This document shows, piece by piece, positions 9,296-17,182 of a stretch of DNA of 64,000 nt (positions are counted from its first letter, which is position 1; each line of letters starts with the position of its first letter). The position numbers and the translations under genes were made by a program. The notes beneath the pieces are model-generated. The model made no database searches. It was not told the origin of the DNA and was given only the letters and a program-made list of their open reading frames with translations. The stretch is from Streptomyces longhuiensis (GTDB taxonomy: Bacteria > Actinomycetota > Actinomycetes > Streptomycetales > Streptomycetaceae). Location: assembly GCF_020616555.1 (NCBI RefSeq), contig NZ_CP085173.1:5038001-5102000 (forward strand). The letters are read 5' to 3'.

Positions 9296-9808
9296 GGGGC
9301 ACCTCCTCCTTCGTTTTCGTCCTGGTACTGCTTACTGATCGTATCCACGCGCCGGGAAATCGGCTGGTTCCCCCTGTCAGCCCGGTCGATGAGTGTCGAC
9401 CCTCACAGCTGGATCGTAGAGGGGGTCCCTGGACAGTGTCCCGCACGCGGCGGGGGAGCCGGGAGGGGACGGGGAAGGTGGGGGTGCGGGGCTTGGGGGT
9501 GGAGGTGGGACCGGGGGCGAGGTCGGAGGGATGGAAGGGGCTGGTGGTGGGGTCGCGGAGTGGCGCGCTGCGGGATGGCGTGGCTCCCCTTCGGAGGCTT
9601 CGGGACGGCCGGCGGAGTACCGGCGGCCTGCTGGCGGAGTGCTCAGGACTGCCGACGGACCGCATCGGATGCGAGGTCAGCGGGGGTGGGTCTGCCCAGC
9701 AGGTGCCCGCGGAAACGGATGTGAACCCACCCTCTGCAGCGTGCTAATCTTCTGGATGTCGGAAGGCGCTCACCCCGAAAGGGCGAGGGACCGGAAGGCA
9801 CACCCAAT
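9296..9808. other. Gene-free stretch between fhaA and tRNA-Leu
   Basis: Holds the fhaA leader and probable promoter (9296-9370), a G-rich purine-biased stretch (9425-9560) with no coding signal, and the tRNA leader. A weak promoter-like pair for the tRNA is GTGAAC (9721-9726) and TAATCT (9745-9750) with an 18-nt spacer. The open frames here are spurious; one runs through the tRNA. Confidence 0.5.
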
Positions 9809-9892
9809 GCGCGGGTGGCGGAATAGGCAGACGCGCTGGATTCAGGTTCCAGTGCCCGAAAGGGCGTGGGGGTTCAACTCCCCCCTCGCGCA
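9809..9892 (+). tRNA. leuT: tRNA-Leu (anticodon CAG)
   Basis: 84-nt class II tRNA with acceptor GCGCGGG (9809-9815) pairing with CTCGCGC (9885-9891) and A73 at 9892. The anticodon stem is CTGGA/TCCAG with loop TTCAGGT, anticodon CAG at 9843-9845. It has a long variable arm (TGCCCGAAAGGGCG) and a T-arm GGGGGTTCAACTCCCCC. CCA is not encoded. It reads CUG, a major leucine codon in this GC-rich genome. Confidence 0.96.
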
Positions 9893-9897
9893 CAAGT

Positions 9898-9940
9898 CAG
9901 AAGCCCCACAGATCTCGGATCTGTGGGGCTTCTGCGTTTT
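9898..9940 (+). terminator. Rho-independent terminator of tRNA-Leu
   Basis: 17-bp perfect stem (9898-9914 with 9918-9934), loop TCG, followed by CGTTTT. It begins 5 nt after the tRNA. Confidence 0.92.
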
Positions 9941-10112
9941 CCGGACGCGAGCGGCCCTGCGCCGGCGGGTGCGGTCTTGTGTCCCGGGCGCCCGGGCGGG
10001 TGTGAGTCCTGAGTGCGGGTTCTGAGTGTGAGGCCTGGGGCTTGGGTCCCGGATCCGGCGAGTTCGGCGGTCTGGCGGGTCTAGCCGTGAGGACAATCAC
10101 AGTAATTGGTGA

Positions 10113-10147
10113 AGGGTCCCCCGGCGTCGTACGAGACGGGGGACCCT
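10113..10147. terminator. Hairpin downstream of azoR
   Basis: 11-bp stem AGGGTCCCCCG / CGGGGGACCCT with a 13-nt loop, 45 bp past the azoR stop on its strand. The rest of 9941-10191 shows nothing else. Confidence 0.6.
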
Positions 10148-10191
10148 CGGGACCGCGGTGCTTCCGTGCGCCTCGGTGACGGCGCGGAGCG

Positions 10192-10851
10192 TCAGGCGGC
10201 GTCGGCGGAGAAGCGCCCGGCGAGCTCCTTGGCCCGGGCGTCCGCGTCCGCCAGGGCCTTGGTGCGGGACGCCTCGGCGAGCGGGATGAGCTCGCTCATC
10301 GCCGGAGTCGTGTGCGCCAGGGTCAGCTCGGGAACGATGAAGTCCACGTCCAGGCCCAGCATCGTGCCGAGAAGGTCACGCAGGTAGTTCTGCACGTACT
10401 CGAAGGGTTCGCGCGGGGTGCCCGGCGCGTACGAGCCGCCGCGGCTGGCGACGACCGTGACCGGCGTCCCCTTCGCGGACGGCGTCTCGCCGGCGGTGCG
10501 CCCCATGAGGATCACCTGGTCCAGCCAGGCCTTCAGGGTCGACGGGATCGAGAAGTTGTACATAGGGGCGCCGATCAGCACCGCGTCCGCCTGCTCCAGT
10601 TCCTCGATGAGCTTCAGGCGCTCGGCGAAGGCCGCGGCCTGCTCGGGGCTGTGAGTGGCGGGGTCGGCGAAACCGGCGGAGGCGCCGACCGTGTCCAGGT
10701 GCGGGACCGGGTTCTCGGCCAGATCGCGGTAGATCACGGTGCCGTCGGGGTGCTGCTCCTCCCAGGTCTTGCGGAAGGCGTCGGCGACGGTGCGGGAAGC
10801 GGAGGCCGAGCCGGGCCAGACGGACGAGTCGACGTGCAGAAGCGTGGGCAT
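10192..10851 (-). CDS. azoR: FMN-dependent NADH-azoreductase / quinone reductase
   Basis: Flavodoxin-like enzyme that reduces quinones and azo dyes by two-electron transfer from NADH. 219 residues, with the N-terminal FMN phosphate loop (HVDSSVWPGSASASRTV) and the AzoR signature PMYNFSIPSTLKAWLDQV near 94-112; VASRGGSY forms a second FMN contact. It is divergent from an HxlR regulator with a 121-bp shared control region. That pairing matches YodB control of AzoR1 in Bacillus, so induction by quinones or other electrophiles is likely. Confidence 0.92.
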   Translation of the reverse strand: MPTLLHVDSSVWPGSASASRTVADAFRKTWEEQHPDGTVIYRDLAENPVPHLDTVGASAGFADPATHSPEQAAAFAERLKLIEELEQADAVLIGAPMYNFSIPSTLKAWLDQVILMGRTAGETPSAKGTPVTVVASRGGSYAPGTPREPFEYVQNYLRDLLGTMLGLDVDFIVPELTLAHTTPAMSELIPLAEASRTKALADADARAKELAGRFSADAA

Positions 10852-10922
10852 TGGGGGTCTCCAAAGGTGCGGCCGGTCGGCAGCGTAGTAGGTGCAGTTC
10901 CGTATGGAGCTACCGTATGAAC

Positions 10923-10944
10923 AGTAACTTACTTTTATTTAGTC
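10923..10944. promoter_or_regulatory. Candidate HxlR operator in the azoR/hxlR divergent region
   Basis: A perfect palindrome AGTAA-C-TTACT (10923-10933) overlaps TACT-N7-AGTC (10930-10944), close to the YodB box TACT-N7-AGTA. It lies 29-50 nt before the regulator start. Direct repeats CCGTATGGA / CCGTATGAA precede it. The binding protein is inferred. Confidence 0.5.
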
Positions 10945-10972
10945 CCCTACGGGAGGGCAGTACCCTGAAGGC

Positions 10973-11350
10973 ATGTCGGGTAACGGGGAACACGAGAGCG
11001 GCGCCGTATGCGAGGCGGGGACCCACAGCCCCGAAGCGTGCAAGCGGGTCGACAGCGGCATCACTCGCGTCTTCGGCCTGCTCGGCAAGCGCTGGACGGG
11101 ACTCGTCGTCTCCGTCCTCCTTCAGCACCCCGTCCACTTCGCCGACCTGCGCCGAGCCATCCCCGGCATCAGCGAGCGCATGCTCTCGGACCGCCTCACC
11201 GAACTCGGCGCCGCCGGCCTCGTCGTACGGGAGGTCGACGAAGGCCCCCCGCTCCGCGTCGCGTACCGCCTGACCGAAGCGGGCTCCGCCCTCGAACCGG
11301 CGCTGAAGGAACTCGGGCTCTGGGCCGAGGCGTATCTGCCTGAGGGGTAG
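10973..11350 (+). CDS. HxlR-family winged-helix regulator
   Basis: 125-residue DNA-binding repressor. The HxlR core starts near residue 23 (ACKRVDSGITRVFGLLGKRW) and continues through FADLRRAIPGISERMLSDRL and the wing RVAYRLTEAG. Two cysteines at about 13 and 23 precede the winged helix; YodB-type members sense quinones and diamide through an N-terminal cysteine, so Cys23 is a candidate sensor. It is divergent from azoR and probably controls both genes from the 10923-10944 site. Redox sensing is inferred. Confidence 0.88.
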   Translation: MSGNGEHESGAVCEAGTHSPEACKRVDSGITRVFGLLGKRWTGLVVSVLLQHPVHFADLRRAIPGISERMLSDRLTELGAAGLVVREVDEGPPLRVAYRLTEAGSALEPALKELGLWAEAYLPEG

Positions 11351-11372
11351 CGGGGGGTGCGTGAGGGGGCCC

Positions 11373-11414
11373 TCGATATCGACCTAGACCTCGACCTAGA
11401 CCTCGATCTCGATC
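11373..11414. repeat. Hexanucleotide tandem repeat
   Basis: Seven imperfect copies of TCGACC (variants TCGATA, TAGACC, TCGATC) between the HxlR gene and the DUF2252 gene. It contains CTAG, which is rare in Streptomyces. The rest of 11351-11636 is gene-free. Confidence 0.75.
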
Positions 11415-11553
11415 TCGCTTGTACGTTCCGATCCAGTCCGTGCGTCCCGACGCCGCCCGGATGTCCCGACGCCGCGGCGGTGGTCGAGGGGCTCGGGTTC
11501 CGCGCTCGGGTTCGGTCCTCCGGTTCCGCGCTCGGGTTTTCACAATCGCGGGG

Positions 11554-11562
11554 TTATCCACA
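11554..11562 (+). promoter_or_regulatory. DnaA-box-like nonamer
   Basis: TTATCCACA, an exact match to the classical DnaA box, 75 nt before the DUF2252 start. It is a single box, not an origin cluster. Confidence 0.4.
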
Positions 11563-11636
11563 GGCTCTGACGGGTTCCGACCGACGGCGGTACGGTCGTT
11601 GCCAGTTGATGTTCAGAGACGGGGGAGGCGGTCCGC

Positions 11637-13070
11637 GTGACCGAGCTCGACACGACGGTGCCGGTACAGCGTGAGGAACCGGCGACTCGACGGCTGCGGG
11701 CCGTCCAGGGGTTCGCGACGCGACCCTCCTCCGGATCACCCAAGCAGGAGGGCAAGGCCCTGCGCGAGCGCGTACCGCGCTCCGCGCACGCGGCCCTCAC
11801 CCTGCACCCCGCACGTCCCGACGCCGTCGCCGCGGTCGAGGAGTCCAACCTCGGCCGGATCGAAGAGCTCACCCCCATACGCGTCGGCAGGATGGCGGCG
11901 ACCCCGTTCGCGTTCCTGCGCGGATCCGCCGGTCTCATGGCCCACGACCTCGCACAGACCCCCGTCACCGGCATCGGCGCCCAGATCTGCGGAGACGCCC
12001 ACGCGGCGAACTTCGGCCTCTACGCCGACGCCCGCGGCGGCCTCGTCATCGACCTCAACGACTTCGACGAAACGGTGCACGGCCCCTGGGAATGGGACGT
12101 GAAGCGACTCGCCACCTCACTCGTCCTCGCGGGCCGCGAAGCCGGAGCCGACGAGGACACCTGCCGGGAAGCCGCGCACTACGCGGTGGGCGCGTACCGC
12201 CGCACCATGCGCCTGCTGGCCAGACTGCCCGCCCTCGACGCGTGGAACGCCATCGCCGACGAGGAACTCGTCTCCCACACCGACGCCCACGACCTCGTCG
12301 GCACGCTGGAACGCGTATCCGAGAAGGCCCGCAACAACACCAGCGGAAGATTCGCCGCCAGGTCCACAGAGCTGGCCGAGGACGGCACCCGACGCTTCGT
12401 CGACGCGCCACCCGTGTTGCGCCGCGTACCCGATGGGGAGGCGTCCGAGGTCGCGGCATCCCTCGGCGACTACCTGCAGACACTCTCCGAAGACCGCCTG
12501 CCCCTGCTCGGCCGCTACGCGATCCAGGACGTCGCCTTCCGCGTCGTCGGCACCGGGAGCGTCGGCACGAGGTCGTACGTGGTGCTGCTCCTCGACCACC
12601 GGGGAGAGGCACTCGTGCTCCAGGTGAAGGAAGCACGGCCCTCCGCGCTGCTGCCCCACCTGCCCGCAGTCGGCTTCGAGACGCCGGCGCCCGTCCATGA
12701 GGGGCGGCGCGTGGTCCTCGGACAGAAGCGGATGCAGGTCGTCAGCGACATCCTGCTCGGCTGGACGACCGTGGCCGGACGACCCTTCCAGGTACGGCAG
12801 TTCAGAAACCGCAAGGGAAGTGTCGACCCCGCGGCTCTCGCCGCCGATCAGATGGATGACTACGGCCGCATGACGGGTGCGCTCCTCGCCCGCGCTCACG
12901 CACACAGCGCCGACCCCCGACTGATCGCCGGCTACTGCGGCAAGAACGAGGAATTGGACGAGTCCATCGCCCAGTTCGCTGTCACCTACGCGGATCGCAC
13001 GGAACAGGACCACGCATCCCTGGTCAGGGCTGTGCGGGAGGGGCGGATGGGGGCTGAGGTGGGGGTTTGA
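11637..13070 (+). CDS. DUF2252 family protein
   Basis: 477 residues of the DUF2252 family, a poorly characterised group related to the protein-kinase/APH fold and common in actinobacteria. Recognisable segments are RMAATPFAFLRGSAGLMAHD, GDAHAANFGLYADARG and LNDFDETVHGPWEWDVKRLA; the GDAHxxNFG and DFDE pairs look like an APH-type catalytic loop and metal site. VLQVKEA and KRMQVVSD are further conserved blocks. The GTG start at 11637 follows GGGGGAGG. The substrate is unknown. It stands alone, bounded by repeat-rich gaps. Confidence 0.88.
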   Translation: MTELDTTVPVQREEPATRRLRAVQGFATRPSSGSPKQEGKALRERVPRSAHAALTLHPARPDAVAAVEESNLGRIEELTPIRVGRMAATPFAFLRGSAGLMAHDLAQTPVTGIGAQICGDAHAANFGLYADARGGLVIDLNDFDETVHGPWEWDVKRLATSLVLAGREAGADEDTCREAAHYAVGAYRRTMRLLARLPALDAWNAIADEELVSHTDAHDLVGTLERVSEKARNNTSGRFAARSTELAEDGTRRFVDAPPVLRRVPDGEASEVAASLGDYLQTLSEDRLPLLGRYAIQDVAFRVVGTGSVGTRSYVVLLLDHRGEALVLQVKEARPSALLPHLPAVGFETPAPVHEGRRVVLGQKRMQVVSDILLGWTTVAGRPFQVRQFRNRKGSVDPAALAADQMDDYGRMTGALLARAHAHSADPRLIAGYCGKNEELDESIAQFAVTYADRTEQDHASLVRAVREGRMGAEVGV

Positions 13071-13080
13071 GGGTTGGCTT

Positions 13081-13120
13081 GAGGGGGTGAGGGGGTGAGG
13101 GGGTGAGGGGGTGAGGGGGT
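13081..13120. repeat. 8-bp tandem repeat GAGGGGGT x5
   Basis: Five perfect head-to-tail copies plus a partial one (GAGG), starting 10 bp after the DUF2252 stop. The G5 runs could form a G-quadruplex. The rest of 13071-13348 is G-rich with no gene. Confidence 0.9.
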
Positions 13121-13348
13121 GAGGACTCAGGTTGGAGTTGGAGTTGGGGTTGCAGAGTCGCGGGGTGCGGCTCCGGGCTGGGCTGGAGGGCGCGGGGCTC
13201 GCGTCGGACTGGGCTGGCGGGCCTGATGTGCGGCGTGGGGATGGGCTGACTTGAGCTGATCTGGGGTGGGAGGGGAGGGGAGCCCCCCCAGAACCCTTGA
13301 AATCAGGCGTCGAGCAGGGCATCCCGGCCCGTGCCCTAGGCTGGACGG

Positions 13349-14215
13349 GTGACGACCCCGGAAGCCGAGCCGACCCCGTCCGAGGCCCCTGCCGCTGAGC
13401 CGCAGGGGCAGCCTGTCGCTGAGGGGCGGCCCGAGGCGCGGCTTGAGCGGGCTGTGCTCGCCGCCGAGCAGGCTCTGATCGAGTACGAGATCGCGGTGGA
13501 GACGTTCCGGGTCGAGGTGGAGAACTTCTCTCGGCTGCACCACCAGAAACTCGGCCCCATGTATACGCGCCTGGACGAGCTCGAGGCGCAGATCGCCGAG
13601 GCGGTCGCCGCGCGGAGCGGGGATCCCGAGGACCGGCGTAAGGCGGACGAGGCCAGGGCGCGCGTGATGCCGATGCCCGCGGTTGAGGAGTTGTTCGACC
13701 AGTGGATGGACGGCGACGGTCTCTCGCCGGAGGCGTCCGCCATGCTCACCGATCAGCCCGTTCGGCCGCCGCAGCGTGTGCGGCCGAGCGACGAGGCCCG
13801 CAAGCTCTACCGGGAACTCGTCCGTAAGGCGCACCCGGATCTGGCGCAGGACGAGAAGGACCGGGCGCGGCGTGAAGAGTTCATCGTGCGGGTCAACGCG
13901 GCCTACGGCCGGGGCGACGAGGCGTTGCTGAAGGAGCTGTCCGACGAGTGGGCCGCGGGGCCGGTGCCCGAGGCGCGCAAGCCCAGCCCGAGCGAGGAGC
14001 TGTACGAGCGGCTCGAGTGGCTGGCGCAGCGCAAGGAGCTGCTGACGGCCGTTGCTCAGGAGCTGGAGGAGAGCGCGATCGGCGCGATGCTGCGGATGGC
14101 GCCGGACGACCCCGACCGGCTGCTCGAGGAGATCGCGGAGCAGCTGCTCGCGCAGGTCGCCGAGCGAGAGGCTGAGCTGGAGCGTCTGCTGCGCGAGCAG
14201 GCTGCCGATAGCTGA
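13349..14215 (+). CDS. J-domain-containing protein
   Basis: 288 residues with an acidic Pro-rich N-terminus, a coiled coil (about 35-105), a J-like helix pair (about 148-190) with the HPD tripeptide at 162-164 (RKAHPDLAQDE) and a C-terminal charged coiled coil. The HPD loop is the part of DnaJ proteins that stimulates DnaK ATPase, so it is probably a specialised DnaK co-chaperone; it lacks the Gly/Phe and zinc-finger regions of DnaJ. It starts at GTG 13349. The next gene, after a repeat-rich gap, is a rhodanese. Confidence 0.8.
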   Translation: MTTPEAEPTPSEAPAAEPQGQPVAEGRPEARLERAVLAAEQALIEYEIAVETFRVEVENFSRLHHQKLGPMYTRLDELEAQIAEAVAARSGDPEDRRKADEARARVMPMPAVEELFDQWMDGDGLSPEASAMLTDQPVRPPQRVRPSDEARKLYRELVRKAHPDLAQDEKDRARREEFIVRVNAAYGRGDEALLKELSDEWAAGPVPEARKPSPSEELYERLEWLAQRKELLTAVAQELEESAIGAMLRMAPDDPDRLLEEIAEQLLAQVAEREAELERLLREQAADS

Positions 14216-14270
14216 GCCGGTGGTCGAGCAGGCTCTTGGTGGTTGAGCTGCTTGGCGAGCAGGCTGCTGC

Positions 14271-14324
14271 AGCCGGGCAGCCGGGCAGCCGGGCAGCCGG
14301 GCAGCCGGGCAGCCGGGCAGCCGG
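14271..14324. repeat. 8-bp tandem repeat AGCCGGGC, about 6.75 copies
   Basis: Perfect tandem copies in the gap between the J-domain gene and the rhodanese gene. It reads as GCCCGGCT on the other strand and can fold on itself. The rest of 14216-14481 holds no recognisable gene. Confidence 0.92.
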
Positions 14325-14481
14325 CTGGGCAACCGGACGGCTGAGCTGGCCGGCCGGTGGCTGAGCCGGACTCCGGTGCGAGCTTCGCTTGCACCCCGCG
14401 TTGCTGACGGCCGTCCGGGCTGCTGACCGCCTGGTGCCTGGCGGGTCAGGGTCCCGCATGGGGTCGGGTAGCGTCGGGGGT

Positions 14482-14829
14482 ATGCATTTCGGATCTGGTG
14501 TGCCCACGGTTGAGGTCGGCGAGCTCGTGGACGGGGACTTTCTCCTCGATGTCCGTGAGGACGATGAGTGGCAGGCGGGTCACGCCGAGGGTGCTTTGCA
14601 CATTCCGATCAGTGAGTTCGTGGCGCGTTACGGCGAGCTGACCGAGGCGGCTCCCCAGGACGGTCGGGTCAACGTGATCTGCCGGTCCGGCGGCCGTTCC
14701 GCGCAGGTGACGATGTATCTCGTGCAGCAGGGCATCGACGCGGTGAACGTGGACGGTGGCATGCAGGTGTGGGCCGCCGCCGGACGGCCCGTCGTGGACG
14801 ACAAGGGGCAGTCCGGCTTCGTGCTCTGA
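14482..14829 (+). CDS. Rhodanese-like domain protein
   Basis: 115-residue single-domain rhodanese that carries sulfur as a cysteine persulfide. It starts at MHFGSGVPTVEV, preceded by TCGGGGG; the longer open frame upstream adds unconserved sequence. The domain shows LLDVREDDEWQAGHAEGA and the active-site loop ICRSGGRSAQ with catalytic Cys, ending VDGGMQVWAAAGRPV. Single-domain rhodaneses like this handle sulfane sulfur; the specific acceptor is unknown. It converges on the acyl-CoA dehydrogenase gene with a 9-bp gap. Confidence 0.92.
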   Translation: MHFGSGVPTVEVGELVDGDFLLDVREDDEWQAGHAEGALHIPISEFVARYGELTEAAPQDGRVNVICRSGGRSAQVTMYLVQQGIDAVNVDGGMQVWAAAGRPVVDDKGQSGFVL

Positions 14830-14842
14830 CCCTCTGGGTCAG
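14826..14842. terminator. Hairpin across the rhodanese/acyl-CoA dehydrogenase 3' ends
   Basis: Stem CTGACCC / GGGTCAG with loop TCT spans both stop codons of two convergent genes, so it is a possible bidirectional terminator. There is no T-run. Confidence 0.4.
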
Positions 14843-15978
14843 CCGAGGGGATGGGCCGCCAGCAGGTCGCCGAGTGTTTCCTCGTGGGCGGCTGCCGGGC
14901 CGAGTGACAGTTCCAGCTGCTTGGCCCAGGCGTGGTAGCGGTGCAGCGGGTAGTCGGTGTCGGCGCCGAATCCTCCGTGCAGATGCTGTGCGGTCTGGAC
15001 GACGCGTCGTACGCCTTCCGATGCCCAGATCTTGGCGACCGCGATGTCGCCTGCCGCGGGGAGCGCTCCGCCTGCCTGGGTGCTGATGCGCCAGGCGGCC
15101 TGCCAGAGGGTGGCCTCCATGGCGCGCAGGTCGATGTAACGGTCCGCGGCCTGGACCGCGACCGCTTGGAATGTCGCCACCGGGTAGCCGAACTGTTCGC
15201 GCTTGCTCGTGTAGTCGCCGGTCATCTGGAGGACGCGTTCGCCCAGGCCCAGCGCCAGGGCGCAGGTTCCGGTGGTGAGGAGCTGGTGCAGCCGGTCCCA
15301 GGCCTCGTCGGTCTCGATGATCTGGTGGGGGTCGAGGCGCACGGAGTCGAGGTGGAGTTCGCCGAGGCGTTCGCCGGTCGTGGAGATCTGTTCGGCGAGG
15401 GTGAGTCCTTCGTGCGGGTGGGGCACTACGGCGATGACGGTGCGGCCCTGTGGAGTGTGGGCGGGTACGGCGATGTGGTCGGCGTTGTGCGCCCAGGGCA
15501 CGCCGGTCTGGGTGCCATCGAGGATCCAGATGCCGGTGTCCGTGTCGCGGCGTGCGCTGACGGCGAGTTGGGCCGGGTCGTGGCCGGTTCGGCCTGAGGC
15601 GGCGGCGGTGAGGACGAGTTCGCCGCGGGCTGCCCGGGGGAGGATCTGCTCCTTCAACTCGGCACTGCCGTAGGTCTGTACGGCGACGGCGGTCGCGGTG
15701 TGCTCCAGGAGCGGGACGCGGGCGAGTGCCTTGGCGGATTCCCGCAGGACCAGGCAGAGCGCGATCGCGTCTAGGTCCGCGCCGCCGTGTTCGGGGGCGA
15801 GCAGGAGGCTGAGCAGGTCGGCGTCGGCGAGTTTCGACCAGAGAGCTCGGTCGAAGTCGTCGGCGACCGCGCCGGGTGTGAGGGCCGGGCTCGGCACGCT
15901 GTCGGGCGCGACCGCGCCGAACACGGCCTTGGCCGCCTCGACGGCCGCCTGCTGTTCTTCGGTGAAGGTGAAGTCCAC
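14839..15978 (-). CDS. Acyl-CoA dehydrogenase family protein lacking the usual catalytic Glu
   Basis: 379 residues, starting MDFTFTEEQQAAVEAAKAVF. The N-terminal helical domain, middle beta domain and C-terminal FAD helical domain (KREQFGYPVATFQAV, HLHGGFGADTDYPLHRYH) are all present. In ordinary acyl-CoA dehydrogenases the final helix carries a YEGT-type catalytic Glu after the YPLxR segment; here it reads AKQLELSLGPAAAH with no EGT. This is typical of one subunit of the heteromeric ACADs of actinobacterial steroid side-chain degradation, whose partner supplies the base, but no partner gene is adjacent. A KstR-like palindrome 63 nt upstream supports that link. It is separate from paaE by 142 bp. 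Confidence 0.85.
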   Translation of the reverse strand: MDFTFTEEQQAAVEAAKAVFGAVAPDSVPSPALTPGAVADDFDRALWSKLADADLLSLLLAPEHGGADLDAIALCLVLRESAKALARVPLLEHTATAVAVQTYGSAELKEQILPRAARGELVLTAAASGRTGHDPAQLAVSARRDTDTGIWILDGTQTGVPWAHNADHIAVPAHTPQGRTVIAVVPHPHEGLTLAEQISTTGERLGELHLDSVRLDPHQIIETDEAWDRLHQLLTTGTCALALGLGERVLQMTGDYTSKREQFGYPVATFQAVAVQAADRYIDLRAMEATLWQAAWRISTQAGGALPAAGDIAVAKIWASEGVRRVVQTAQHLHGGFGADTDYPLHRYHAWAKQLELSLGPAAAHEETLGDLLAAHPLG

Positions 15979-16040
15979 TGCCCTGTCCCTCCGTGCACCG
16001 GTTCGTCGTGGCGACCGCCAGGATCTGACGGTGCGTCAAG

Positions 16041-16056
16041 GTAGAACAAGTTCTAC
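16041..16056. promoter_or_regulatory. KstR-like palindrome upstream of the acyl-CoA dehydrogenase
   Basis: GTAGAAC-AA-GTTCTAC has perfect 7-bp arms and fits the published KstR motif TNNAACNNGTTNNA at every fixed base. It lies 63-78 nt before the start, a position suited to a TetR repressor. No kstR gene is in the window. Confidence 0.65.
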
Positions 16057-16120
16057 GAGAAGGGAATACGCGGAGGGAATGCACGGAGGGAATGCGAGGG
16101 CAGTGGGGCGGCGTCAGCCG

Positions 16121-17182
16121 TCAGCGGTCGAAGTCCAGCTCCACCGTCTCCGTGGCCGGGTGGGACTGGCAGGCGAGTACGTAGCCGGCGTCGGTCTCCT
16201 CCGGTTCGAGTGCGAAGTTCCGGTCCATGCGCACCTCGCCCGAGACGAGGAACGCGCGGCAGGTTCCGCAGACGCCGCCCTTGCAGGCGTACGGCGCGTC
16301 GGGGCGGTTGCGCAGCACGGTCTCCAGGAGTGATTCGCCGTCGTCGACGGGCCAGGTGCCGGAGCGGCCGTCGAGCTGGGCGGTGACCGTGGAGTGCGCG
16401 AGGGCCGGCACGGGGCGGGCGGGTGCCGCTCCGTCGTCGACGTGGAAGATCTCCTCGTGGATGCGGGCTCTGCGTACGTCGAGGGCGTGCAGCGTGCGCT
16501 CCGCTTCTTGTACGAGTCCGAAGGGCCCGCACAGGTACCAGCCGGCCACCTCGTCCACGGGGAGCAGCGCGGGCAGGAGGGTCGTCAGGCGCTCCTGGTC
16601 GAGGCGGCCGGAGTCGAGGCCGGCCTGCTGTTCCTCCCGGGACAGGACCGTGACCAGCTGGAACCGGTCGGGGTAGCGGTCCTTCAGGTCGGCCACCTCG
16701 TCCAGGAACATCGTCGACGCGGCGGTGCGGTCGCTGCGGATGAGGCAGAAGCGGGCGTGCGGTTCGCGGGCGAGCAGGGTGGCCGCGATCGACAGGACCG
16801 GGGTGATGCCGCTGCCGCCGACCACGGCGGCGTAGAGCCCCGGGGTGGGTTCGAGGATGAAGCGGCCGGCGGGGGTCATGACCTCGAGGGCGTCGCCGAC
16901 GGCGATCTCCTTGAGGGCGTACGTCGAGAAGGAGCCGCCTTCGACGAGGCGGACGCCGACACGGAGGGTCCGGGGGCCTTCGGGGCCCGGGGCGGGTGAG
17001 CAGATCGAGTACGTGCGCCGGATCTCGCCGTCGTCGGCGGGGCGGCGCAGGGCGAGGTGCTGGCCCGGCGCGTGGCGGAATTCCTCGCGAAGGGTTTCGG
17101 GGACCTCGAAGGTGAGGGCCACGGAGTCGTCGGTGAGCCGGTCGACCGCGGCTACGCGGAGCTGGTGGAAGCGGGCCATCAC
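16121..17182 (-). CDS. paaE: Phenylacetyl-CoA epoxidase reductase subunit PaaE
   Basis: NADPH-dependent reductase that feeds electrons to the PaaABC epoxidase. 353 residues: an FAD-binding ferredoxin-reductase domain with RTYSICSP, an NADP-binding domain with GGSGITPVLSI, and a C-terminal plant-type 2Fe-2S domain with ACKGGVCGTCRAF and a fourth Cys in LACQS. All four cluster cysteines are present. It is the last gene of paaABCDE and overlaps paaD by 4 bp. Confidence 0.95.
   Translation of the reverse strand: MMARFHQLRVAAVDRLTDDSVALTFEVPETLREEFRHAPGQHLALRRPADDGEIRRTYSICSPAPGPEGPRTLRVGVRLVEGGSFSTYALKEIAVGDALEVMTPAGRFILEPTPGLYAAVVGGSGITPVLSIAATLLAREPHARFCLIRSDRTAASTMFLDEVADLKDRYPDRFQLVTVLSREEQQAGLDSGRLDQERLTTLLPALLPVDEVAGWYLCGPFGLVQEAERTLHALDVRRARIHEEIFHVDDGAAPARPVPALAHSTVTAQLDGRSGTWPVDDGESLLETVLRNRPDAPYACKGGVCGTCRAFLVSGEVRMDRNFALEPEETDAGYVLACQSHPATETVELDFDR

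Noticed and set aside
9531..10025. Open frames across the tRNA-Leu region
   Set aside because: They run through a well-folded tRNA and its terminator and show no protein motif.
11554..11562. DnaA box as part of oriC
   Set aside because: It is a single box; Streptomyces oriC has many clustered boxes beside dnaA/dnaN, which are not here.
13081..14324. Tandem repeats considered as a CRISPR array
   Set aside because: The units are 8 bp with no spacers, and there are no cas genes in the window.
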